Source: an uncultured Lachnospiraceae bacterium (lineage in GTDB: Bacteria; Bacillota; Clostridia; Lachnospirales; Lachnospiraceae). Taken from it: 15,556 bases of DNA. Within the stretch, counting starts at the first letter, position 1; each line of letters begins with the position of its first letter. A program made the translations under genes and the position numbers. The stretch covers positions 1-15,556 of the forward strand of contig CAJTOV010000094.1 of the NCBI GenBank assembly GCA_910577765.1. The letters run 5' to 3'. Below are positions 8,490 through 13,575 of this stretch, piece after piece. Below the pieces are notes generated by a model that was not told the origin of the DNA, did no database searches, and was given only the letters and a program-made list of their open reading frames with translations.

Positions 8490-9743
8490 ATGAGAGTGAA
8501 CCGTGACAGGTTATGGAACAGACAGCAGGAAGTGGGGGCAATCGGGGCAGTGCCGGAGGGGGGGATCAGCCGGTTTGCCTGGACCCCGGAATACAAGGAG
8601 GCGTGCAGGCTTCTGATGAAATGGATGGAACAGCTGGGGCTTGACGTGAGAATGGACACAGCGGGAAATGTCTTTGGGCGCTATGAAGGGCTTGAAAAGC
8701 TGCCGGCGATTTTGTGCGGGTCCCATTTTGACACGGTTCCTAACGGCGGATATTTTGACGGTCTTACAGGAATCATGACAGCCTTGGAGGCGGTCAGCAC
8801 GATGCAGGAGGCCGGATACCGGCCAAGACGGCCCATTGAGATTGTGGCTTTTGTCAATGAGGAGGCCAGCCAGTTTCTGGGTGGAACCTTTGGAAGCAAG
8901 GCTATGTGCGGAGTCCTGGCAGAAGATTATGTGGACACCTGCCGCCATCGGGTTACGGGAGAGCCGCTGCGGACGGCCATGATGGAATTTGGAATGGGGA
9001 CAGACCCGGACCGTCTCATGGACAGCAGGATTAACAGAGAGGATTATTTCTGCTTTCTTGAGGTGCATATTGAGCAGGGGAAATACCTGCTGAACGAGAA
9101 TCTTCCGGTTTCCGTGGTGTCGGATATAGCAGGAATCAAGCAGTTTTACATAGAGCTGCACGGAGTGTCCTGCCATGCCGGGGGCATGGCCATGGAGGAC
9201 CGCCACGATACCTTGCAGGCGGCTGCTGCGATTGCCGGTGAGATCGAGCGTCTGGCCCTGGCAACCGGCAATGATACAAGGAGCACAGTAGGGTACATTC
9301 AGTCCAGCCCTGGGGAACACAACATTATCGCCAACTGTTCGGTCATGCCGGTGGATTACCGGGAAGCAGACGATGAAATCTGGACCAGGCTTTACGAGGA
9401 TATCCTGGACTATGTAAATAGGGAATGCCGGAAAAGAGGGCTTACCTGGTCCGTCCGTTCCACCTGCGACCTGGCGCCGTCCCACTGCAACCGGACCATC
9501 ATGCAGGTCATGCACGAGGCGGCTGACGGGCTTGGCATCCGGCACAATGAGATGGTCAGTTTCCCCTGCCATGACGCGGTGAATCTGGAGCGGATCATGC
9601 CCATTGGCATGGTGTTTGTCAGAAGCTCCAATGAGGGCTTAAGCCATTGTCCGGAGGAATATACCACAAAAGAGGATCTGGGAGACAGCGGGGATGTTCT
9701 GCTGGAGACGCTTTTGCGGCTTGGGGAGATGGAGACTTTGTGA
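8490..9743 (+). CDS. M20 family hydantoinase/carbamoylase-type Zn amidohydrolase
   Basis: A 417-residue binuclear metallo-amidohydrolase of the N-carbamoyl-L-amino acid hydrolase / allantoate amidohydrolase / beta-ureidopropionase group. Expected metal ligands are all visible: His79 (GSHFDTV), Asp90 (GGYFDGLTG), Glu125 (NEEASQF), His193 (EVHIEQG) and His386 (GLSHCPEEYT). The dimerisation domain contains GVSCHAGG and MEDRHD. Family members split an N-carbamoyl or ureido group, releasing ammonia and CO2, or act on related amides. No dihydropyrimidinase or hydantoinase lies in the window, so the substrate would be imported already open or made elsewhere. AGGAGG (8473-8478) lies 11 nt before ATG 8490, close to the previous stop. 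Telling a carbamoylase from an allantoate hydrolase needs a tree. Confidence 0.92.
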   Translation: MRVNRDRLWNRQQEVGAIGAVPEGGISRFAWTPEYKEACRLLMKWMEQLGLDVRMDTAGNVFGRYEGLEKLPAILCGSHFDTVPNGGYFDGLTGIMTALEAVSTMQEAGYRPRRPIEIVAFVNEEASQFLGGTFGSKAMCGVLAEDYVDTCRHRVTGEPLRTAMMEFGMGTDPDRLMDSRINREDYFCFLEVHIEQGKYLLNENLPVSVVSDIAGIKQFYIELHGVSCHAGGMAMEDRHDTLQAAAAIAGEIERLALATGNDTRSTVGYIQSSPGEHNIIANCSVMPVDYREADDEIWTRLYEDILDYVNRECRKRGLTWSVRSTCDLAPSHCNRTIMQVMHEAADGLGIRHNEMVSFPCHDAVNLERIMPIGMVFVRSSNEGLSHCPEEYTTKEDLGDSGDVLLETLLRLGEMETL

Positions 9744-9755
9744 AAGGAGAAAATC

Positions 9756-10145
9756 ATGAAACCAGTAAAGCTTGAAACCAGTAAGGCACCACAGCCGGGA
9801 GGCTGGTATTCCCAGGCGTTCCGGGTGGGGAATCTCATCTATACGGCAGGGATCACAGCCCATGATCCGGTTACCGGAGAGCTGGTGGCCTCCGGAGACA
9901 TAGCCGGACAGACACGGCAGATTTTGCGGAACATGAAAGGGATTCTGGAGGACCATGGCTCAGACCTGGAACATGTGTTCAAGACCCTGGTGTTTGTGGC
10001 GGATATTGACCAGTTCAGCCGGTTCAATGAAGCCTACAAGGAATTCTTTCCGGAAGACCCTCCGGCAAGAAGTACCATGCAGGTGGGAAAGTTTAACCAC
10101 GGTATGGTCATTGAGATTGAGGCGATAGCAGCGGTGAAAGAGTGA
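9756..10145 (+). CDS. RidA family imine/enamine deaminase
   Basis: A 129-residue RidA (YjgF/YER057c/UK114) protein. The key residues sit at the canonical positions: Arg105 in PARSTMQV, which binds the substrate carboxylate, and Glu120 in the IEIEAIA strand. The YTAG segment near residue 30 also fits. Proteins with Arg105 hydrolyse 2-imino or 2-enamino acids to keto acids and ammonia, cytosolic. AAAGGAG at 9743-9749 overlaps the previous stop and ATG 9756 follows. As the last gene of the operon it probably clears a reactive imine or aminoacrylate-like intermediate, or completes an ammonia-releasing step. This parallels RutC in pyrimidine breakdown, although no other Rut enzyme is present. Confidence 0.93.
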   Translation: MKPVKLETSKAPQPGGWYSQAFRVGNLIYTAGITAHDPVTGELVASGDIAGQTRQILRNMKGILEDHGSDLEHVFKTLVFVADIDQFSRFNEAYKEFFPEDPPARSTMQVGKFNHGMVIEIEAIAAVKE

Positions 10146-10165
10146 CAGGCGTACACCCGATGCTT

Positions 10166-10188
10166 CTTGTCCGGCCGTGCCGGACAAG
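10166..10188 (+). terminator. Perfect GC-rich hairpin after the operon, possible terminator
   Basis: CTTGTCCGGC (10166-10175) and GCCGGACAAG (10179-10188) pair perfectly around a 3-nt loop, 20 nt after the RidA stop. No T-run follows on either side, so this is not a textbook intrinsic terminator. It may define or protect the 3' end of the operon mRNA. Confidence 0.45.
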
Positions 10189-10222
10189 ACGATGCCCCAC
10201 CGTAAACAGTAACATACCCTGT

Positions 10223-10280
10223 ACAATATTCCGCTTACCGCAAATAATCTGTTTGCAGTATCGGAATATTGTGTTATAGT
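10223..10280 (+). promoter_or_regulatory. Promoter with overlapping inverted repeat for the toxin-antitoxin module
   Basis: TTTGCA (10252-10257), a 17-nt spacer and TATAGT (10275-10280) form a plausible sigma-A promoter. It is overlaid by an inverted repeat: ACAATATTCCG (10223-10233) pairs with CGGAATATTGT (10262-10272), with inner GCAAA (10240-10244) and TTTGC (10252-10256). Antitoxins and toxin-antitoxin complexes commonly bind such palindromes to repress their own promoter. That role is inferred here. Confidence 0.55.
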
Positions 10281-10364
10281 GGAATCAAAAGGTGGCACGG
10301 TACGGAGGCATTCATATTGGCAGAATGCCCCATAACGGTTCCCGGCATGAAAGGAGATACGAAT

Positions 10365-10580
10365 ATGAGCAACAAAGAACAGATCATCCATTTACTGGAC
10401 AATATTCCCAGCTATAAAATGGGATATATTCTTGCGTATGTACAAGGAGTGGCCGCAGACGAAGAAGCCGATGATATGTTCTGCCAGAGAATGCTTGAAA
10501 ACTACGAAAATGATCCGGACCCGGAAAAGGACAAATCTTATACATTAGAAGCCTGTATGGATGAATGGGGGATTGGCTGA
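10365..10580 (+). CDS. Antitoxin-like small protein of a RelE-type module
   Basis: A 71-residue acidic protein beginning MSNKEQIIHLLDNIPSYKMGYILAYVQG and ending LEACMDEWGIG. The helical N-terminal half and the acidic, flexible C-terminal half (ENYENDPDPEKDK) fit an antitoxin: the first part dimerises or binds DNA and the second wraps the toxin. AAGGAG (10351-10356) lies 8 nt before ATG 10365, while an in-frame ATG at 10269 would overlap the promoter. The stop overlaps the toxin start as TGATG, so translation is probably coupled. The family cannot be named with certainty. The assignment rests mainly on size, charge pattern and the RelE-like partner. Confidence 0.7.
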   Translation: MSNKEQIIHLLDNIPSYKMGYILAYVQGVAADEEADDMFCQRMLENYENDPDPEKDKSYTLEACMDEWGIG

Positions 10581-11014
10581 TGTACCAGATTATAATCAGG
10601 AAAAAGGCAAAAAAATTCATCGATAAACTTCCGAAGAATGAAAAGATCCGCATTGTATCCGCCATTATGCAGCTGCCTAATGGAGAGGATATAAAAAAGC
10701 TAAAGGGTCACAGTGACCTTCTCCGGCTTCGTGTTGGAAGCTACCGTATCATATACACCATTGATAATGGGCAATGTATCATTATTGTTATTGATGCCGG
10801 AAACAGAGGCGAAATATACGGCAGTGTCGTAAAATGGTCAGCCCCTATATATTGGGGAACCATGGTACGACACTCCCGTATAAATTATACCCCATATTAC
10901 AACAGCCGCTTCACCGAGAATGCTCCTGCTCTAACTCCTTCAGCCGTGACAGATCATCGTCCACTCCCAGGAAAATCAGTCCGTCTACAGAACGGTTGCG
11001 GAATAATGTGGTGA
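10580..11014 (+). CDS. RelE/ParE-type toxin with an abnormal C-terminal extension
   Basis: A 144-residue open frame whose first 80 residues are a RelE/ParE superfamily toxin: basic helices MYQIIIRKKAKKFIDKLPKN, a central KKLKGHSDLLRLRVGSYRIIYT strand region (split over residues 39-60), and IIIVIDAGNRGEIY at the end. Relatives of this type usually end near here (about 85-95 residues). The remaining 64 residues read through the 68-nt inverted repeat at 10815-10882 and then antisense through a LacI remnant, so they are not of toxin origin. RelE toxins cut mRNA on the ribosome and ParE toxins inhibit gyrase; which applies is not clear. The start ATG 10580 overlaps the antitoxin stop. The long tail may weaken, stabilise or inactivate the toxin. 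Confidence 0.75.
   Translation: MYQIIIRKKAKKFIDKLPKNEKIRIVSAIMQLPNGEDIKKLKGHSDLLRLRVGSYRIIYTIDNGQCIIIVIDAGNRGEIYGSVVKWSAPIYWGTMVRHSRINYTPYYNSRFTENAPALTPSAVTDHRPLPGKSVRLQNGCGIMW
10815..10882. repeat. 68-nt imperfect palindrome, possible mini mobile element
   Basis: Left arm 10815-10845 and right arm 10854-10882 pair almost throughout around an 8-nt AT loop. TATACGG matches CCGTATA, then AGTGTCGTA matches TACGACACT, then ATGG matches CCAT, then CCCC matches GGGG, with only a few mismatches and a small bulge. It lies exactly where the toxin homology ends and a decayed regulator begins. It could be a transposon-derived palindrome, two abutted element ends or a bidirectional terminator. No transposase is nearby. 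Confidence 0.65.
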
Positions 11015-11210
11015 AATCATAGGGCTGGGTGTTGACATCCACCAGAAGCCGGTAATTGTTCTGCTTGCAGGTATTGCTGATTCCCATCATGGCCTGCTCA
11101 ATGGCTTTTCTTGTCCGCTCGCTGACATATCCGCTGTTATTTAGCGCCCGGGACACGGTGGAGATCGATACACCAGCTTCCCGGGCCACATCTTTAATCG
11201 TCTTCGCCAT
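10911..11210 (-). pseudogene. LacI-family regulator remnant, internally deleted and truncated
   Basis: From ATG 11210 (complement of CAT at 11208-11210), with GGAGGT upstream, the frame encodes a good LacI helix-turn-helix: MAKTIKDVAREAGVSISTVS, then RALNNSGYVSERTRKAIEQ. The next residues jump straight to MMGISNTCKQNNYRLLVDVNT and FRNRSVDGLIFLG, which belong to the first strands of the sugar-binding domain. The hinge and about 35-40 residues that normally lie between are missing, with the frame kept. The protein then stops after LEQEHSR at about 99 residues, whereas intact relatives have about 330. Such a fragment could at most keep a DNA-binding headpiece without an effector domain. A LacI-type operator lies about 95 nt upstream. 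Confidence 0.85.
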
Positions 11211-11300
11211 ATAGTACCTCCATGTTCTGGTACTGCGTTGCAGAATTTCCAGTTTCCACAAAATAATACAACAAATAGAGCTTTTATTTTTACAGAAACA

Positions 11301-11314
11301 TGGAAACGTTTTTA
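11301..11314. promoter_or_regulatory. LacI/CcpA-type operator
   Basis: TGGAAACGTTTTTA contains the AAACGTTT palindrome (11304-11311) typical of LacI-family operators and cre sites. It lies between the lacI remnant start and the fused TRAP fragment, the expected place in a divergent regulator-transporter locus. Binding is inferred from the motif and its position. Confidence 0.5.
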
Positions 11315-11318
11315 CAAT

Positions 11319-11540
11319 TTTATTTTTGTACCCATCTTCCTTCCCATTGTGCAGAAGCTGGGGATGGATGCCATTCAGTTTGGGATATTTATGATCGTGG
11401 GGCTGGCCATCGGGCTGTATACGCCTCCGGTGGGTACGGTGTTATTTGTAACCTGCAATATCGGCAATATTACCATTGAGAAAGCCGTGAAGGCAATCCT
11501 TCCCTTTATGGGGGCCATAACGGTGATTGCCCAGGTTAAT
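11319..11540 (+). pseudogene. TRAP transporter large permease (DctM) C-terminal remnant
   Basis: About 70 residues match the C-terminal end of DctM-type TRAP permeases. PIFLPIVQKLGMDAIQFGIF is followed by an MIVGLAIGLYTPPVGTVLFV segment, and then NITIEKAVKAILPFMGA. Intact DctM has about 430 residues and a dozen membrane helices. Only the last two or three helices remain, and no start codon or ribosome site belongs to them. The fragment follows a LacI operator directly, so a deletion seems to have joined the regulator's control region to the gene's 3' end. Past about 11540 the frame continues without recognisable homology. Confidence 0.8.
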
Positions 11541-11562
11541 CTGCGGCCTAACCTGGTCCCGC

Positions 11563-11751
11563 CAGGGTACATGGATCAGCTGGCCGCCCCACCAGCACGA
11601 GAAGGACCTGGAAGAAGTCTGCTGTTATTTTGACATGGATGCTCCCAAAATGGGAATGCACATCAGTTACCTGGAAAGCGGGGGCAGAGAGGATATGGTG
11701 GTCCATCCGGTACAGAGCGGCACCATGGTTCTGGCGCCCAGGTGGTACTGA
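11563..11751 (+). pseudogene. IolB/KduI-like cupin sugar isomerase fragment
   Basis: The frame around 11563-11748 reads SWPPHQHEKDLEEVCCYFDM and then GMHISYLESGG and VHPVQSGTMVLAPRWY, ending at TGA 11749-11751. This resembles the metal-binding core of IolB (5-deoxy-glucuronate isomerase) and KduI-type cupins, where PPH-x-H and a downstream Glu bind metal. Only about 60 of the usual 270 or so residues remain, with no start and an early stop in the segment that normally runs on as HP. These enzymes act in inositol or uronate breakdown, in keeping with the TRAP and LacI remnants alongside. The exact family is less certain than the fragment's non-functional state. Confidence 0.6.
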
Positions 11752-11843
11752 TGGACATTCAGGAAGAACGGCTGGGCCAGATTGTGGAAGAGCACCGGAT
11801 GTTTGACCAGGCCATGGAGATATTAAGCTCCAGGCATCTGTGA
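11751..11843 (+). pseudogene. C-terminal scrap of an unidentified protein
   Basis: From ATG 11751, overlapping the previous stop, 30 residues run to TGA 11841-11843 (MDIQEERLGQIVEEHRMFDQ, then AMEILSSRHL). It looks like the helical tail of a longer enzyme, possibly the displaced end of the preceding isomerase gene or of another gene from the same lost operon. There is no ribosome site. I do not recognise a family. Confidence 0.35.
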
Positions 11844-11866
11844 TGTTTGTTGCGGTCCGGATGTTA

Positions 11867-11906
11867 TATGGCCAGTGCCCTGGGGCACTGGCCATAACCG
11901 GTTTTT
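11867..11906 (+). terminator. Strong hairpin terminator between the remnants and cotJ
   Basis: TATGGCCAGTGCC (11867-11879) and GGCACTGGCCATA (11884-11896) form a perfect 13-bp stem with a 4-nt loop, followed on the + strand by ACCGG and five Ts (11902-11906). It faces the convergent end of cotJC and may act in both directions. The T-run favours termination of + strand transcripts. Confidence 0.7.
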
Positions 11907-11916
11907 ACCGGGGAGA

Positions 11917-12531
11917 TCAGTCCCCGGGCTGCTGCGGCACATCGAATGCCGGGTTAAAGGCGTAGAAGTTCCGGCTGTCCAGATGGTCCTGGACGTCCCG
12001 GAGGGCTTCTCCGAACCGCTGGAAGTGGACGATCTCCCGTTCCCGCAGGAACCGGATGGGATCGCAGACTTCGGAATCTTTGACCATGCGGAGAATGTTG
12101 TCGTAGGTTACACGGGCTTTCTGCTCTGCTGCAAGATTCTCAAACAGATCCGTAATGGGATCACCCTTGGACTGGAATTCGCATGCATTGAAAGGAACAC
12201 CTCCCGCTGCCTGGGGCCAGATTCCGGTGGTATGGTCAATATAATAGGGACCAAATCCGGATGCCTCGATCTCTTCGGGGGTCAGATTCCGGGTAAGCTG
12301 GTGAACAATGGCGGCAATGATCTCCCAGTGTCCCAGCTCTTCCGTGCCGATGTCCGTAAGGATGGCCTTCCCTTTCTCATAAGGCATGGCGTACCGCTGG
12401 GACAGATACCGCATGGCGGCGGCGGATTCGCCGTCGGGCCCGCCGTATTGACTGATAATAAACTGCGCCAGTTTCGGATTGGTGAAGGAAATCTTCACCG
12501 GATACTGCAAACGTTTTTCATACCTCCACAT
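11917..12531 (-). CDS. cotJC: Spore coat protein CotJC (manganese catalase family)
   Basis: A 204-residue CotJC protein, a ferritin-like four-helix protein related to manganese catalase and part of the inner spore coat. All five expected metal ligands are visible: Glu35 (DGESAAAMRY), Glu65 and His68 (EELGHWE), Glu136 (LAAEQKAR) and His169 (REIVHFQRF). Catalase activity is therefore plausible. The start at 12531 (MWRYEKRLQYPV) is chosen because CotJC proteins begin this way, an AGGAGG site lies upstream (complement of CCTCCT at about 12541-12546), and it overlaps the CotJB stop by 1 nt. A longer in-frame start at 12558 lies inside cotJB. It is the last gene of the cotJA-cotJB-cotJC operon. Confidence 0.95.
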   Translation of the reverse strand: MWRYEKRLQYPVKISFTNPKLAQFIISQYGGPDGESAAAMRYLSQRYAMPYEKGKAILTDIGTEELGHWEIIAAIVHQLTRNLTPEEIEASGFGPYYIDHTTGIWPQAAGGVPFNACEFQSKGDPITDLFENLAAEQKARVTYDNILRMVKDSEVCDPIRFLREREIVHFQRFGEALRDVQDHLDSRNFYAFNPAFDVPQQPGD

Positions 12532-12785
12532 TAACCCATTCCTCCTTCCCACGGCCACGGATCACGAATCCAGTTCCAGTTCTGTGCATTGACCCGGTCC
12601 GCCATCAGGGGGCCGTAGGCCTGTTCATACTGGGCAACAGCCCTCTGGTTGGCTGCCTGGGCCTGACGGTAATACTGCATGCCCGCCGGACAGTCCGGAT
12701 GGGTATCCAGGTACAGAAGAATATCGTCCAGCTGGAATCCGGTTATATATACCTGCTGCAATAGATAGTTCTGATTGACATCCAT
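12531..12785 (-). CDS. cotJB: Spore coat protein CotJB
   Basis: An 84-residue CotJB. Seen: the LLQQVYITGFQLDDILLYLD opening, then THPDCPAG, a central YEQAYGPL, and the closing NWIRDPWPWE motif that marks the family. The length is normal. A GAGGAGG ribosome site precedes ATG 12785. The stop TAA overlaps the cotJC start as TAATG, so the two are translationally coupled. It is a small spore-coat assembly protein made in the mother cell together with CotJA and CotJC. Confidence 0.95.
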   Translation of the reverse strand: MDVNQNYLLQQVYITGFQLDDILLYLDTHPDCPAGMQYYRQAQAANQRAVAQYEQAYGPLMADRVNAQNWNWIRDPWPWEGGMG

Positions 12786-12788
12786 GGT

Positions 12789-13370
12789 CTAGCTGCACCT
12801 CCTCATCAAAAACGGATAATCAAGCTCCTGGAAAATGGTGCCCTGCTTAAACCCTTGTTCCGGCTGGTAAACCGGTCCCCACTGCTGCATGGGCACATAT
12901 CCCATTCCCAGCGGTGTATATTCCGGGAAACGTCCCCCCGGCATTCCTGACGGCATCTGGAGCGGAAATCCGGGCATTCCCTGAGACGGAGAAACAGGCC
13001 TTCCGGGCATTCCCTGAGACGGAGAAACAGGCCTTCCGGGCATTCCCTGGGACGGAGAAACAGGCATTCCCGGCATCTCCTGGGACGGAGAAAGGGGCAT
13101 TCCCGGCATCCCCTGGGACGGAGAAAGGGGCATTCCCGACATCCCCTGGGACGGAGAAAGGGGCATTCCCGGCATCCCCTGAGACGGAGGAACGGGCCTT
13201 CCCGGCATGCCAGAAGGTGGGGGAACGGGTCTTCCCGGCATGCCGGGAGGCGACATGGGGGAACGGTGGCAGTTGCAATCATTGCAGTCGCAATTGGTAT
13301 TCATACAAGGCGGAACCGGCATCTGCGGACGCGGACAGATTGCCCTGCCCTGGTTCTGGTTGCAGCTCAT
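12789..13370 (-). CDS. cotJA: Spore coat protein CotJA with an 11-residue repeat expansion
   Basis: A 193-residue protein. Its C-terminal 40 or so residues are a clear CotJA: MGYVPMQQWGPVYQPEQGFK followed by QGTIFQELDYPFL. The N-terminus has a Cys/Asn cluster (CMNTNCDCNDCNCH). Between them lie about nine 11-residue units of the form GMPGMPLSPSQ or GMPGRPVSPSQ. Typical CotJA proteins are only about 75-85 residues and lack such a tract, so the protein is more than doubled in length. ATG 13370 is chosen for its AAAGGAG ribosome site (complement at 13379-13385, 8 nt away). The longer in-frame ORF start at 13409 falls inside the promoter -10 element. The 33-nt repeat unit keeps the frame when copies are gained or lost. 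Confidence 0.93.
   Translation of the reverse strand: MSCNQNQGRAICPRPQMPVPPCMNTNCDCNDCNCHRSPMSPPGMPGRPVPPPSGMPGRPVPPSQGMPGMPLSPSQGMSGMPLSPSQGMPGMPLSPSQEMPGMPVSPSQGMPGRPVSPSQGMPGRPVSPSQGMPGFPLQMPSGMPGGRFPEYTPLGMGYVPMQQWGPVYQPEQGFKQGTIFQELDYPFLMRRCS
12942..13241. repeat. 33-nt tandem repeats inside cotJA
   Basis: About nine units of 33 nt begin at 12942, 12975, 13008, 13041, 13074, 13107, 13140, 13173 and 13206, with a partial unit from 13239. The two units from 12975 and 13008 are nearly identical, and the middle block (13074-13172) is similarly uniform. The outer units have drifted. This pattern fits growth by slippage or unequal recombination from the centre. Each unit encodes 11 residues. 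Confidence 0.95.
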
Positions 13371-13407
13371 AAAGAGTTCTCCTTTCCTGATTGGAAATTC
13401 TACTATC

Positions 13408-13435
13408 ATAGTATGAAGCCGGTGTTTAAATGTGC
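13408..13435 (-). promoter_or_regulatory. Sigma-E-like sporulation promoter for cotJABC
   Basis: On the - strand GCACATT (13435-13429) and CATACTAT (13415-13408) are spaced 13 nt apart. They closely match the mother-cell sigma-E pattern KMATATT and CATACAnT. Transcription would start near 13401, leaving a 30-nt leader to ATG 13370. In Bacillus subtilis cotJ is known to depend on sigma-E. The call here is by motif. Confidence 0.65.
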
Positions 13436-13473
13436 AGCATCTTGTCTAATCGGAAAGCAGCTGCAAAATGTTC

Positions 13474-13502
13474 TTGCATTTCCAGTACAGGTATGGTATA
13501 GT
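13474..13502 (+). promoter_or_regulatory. Promoter for the reductase-GntR pair
   Basis: TTGCAT (13474-13479), a 17-nt spacer and TATAGT (13497-13502) form a plausible vegetative promoter about 70 nt before ATG 13576. Two TTGTATAC boxes lie immediately downstream, where a bound regulator would block transcription. An alternative -35/-10 pair could be formed by the boxes themselves. Confidence 0.5.
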
Positions 13503-13517
13503 TTAATTACAGTAAAC

Positions 13518-13547
13518 TTGTATACAATTAAGCATGATTGTATACCA
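13518..13547. promoter_or_regulatory. Two TTGTATAC operator boxes, probable GntR/FCD site
   Basis: TTGTATACAA (13518-13527, a perfect palindrome) and TTGTATACCA (13538-13547) repeat with 20-nt spacing, about two helical turns, so two dimers could sit on the same DNA face. GTATAC-centred palindromes are typical of GntR/FCD regulators of uronate and gluconate genes (ExuR/UxuR-type TTGGTATACCAA). The GntR gene lies one gene downstream, suggesting autoregulation. Confidence 0.65.
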
Positions 13548-13575
13548 AACAAGGCGAAGAGAAGGAGGATTTCAC

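Noticed and set aside
8511..9572. 353-residue open frame on the - strand
   Set aside because: It lies opposite the M20 hydrolase and its composition looks like a reversed coding shadow (rich in His, Pro and Arg), with no recognisable motif.
10834..11022. 62-residue + strand frame after the palindrome
   Set aside because: It starts inside the inverted repeat and reads antisense through the lacI remnant, with no ribosome site.
11875..12534. 219-residue open frame on the + strand opposite cotJC
   Set aside because: It is antisense to an intact CotJC with all metal ligands and has no recognisable family or ribosome site.
12942..13241. Regular 33-nt repeats that could suggest a CRISPR array
   Set aside because: The repeats are directly adjacent with no unique spacers, and they lie in frame inside cotJA.
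12806..13372. Long repeat-rich open frames in the other frames and strand of cotJA
   Set aside because: They are shadows of the 33-nt repeat, which lacks stops in several frames. Only the CotJA frame has a ribosome site and a recognised C-terminus.
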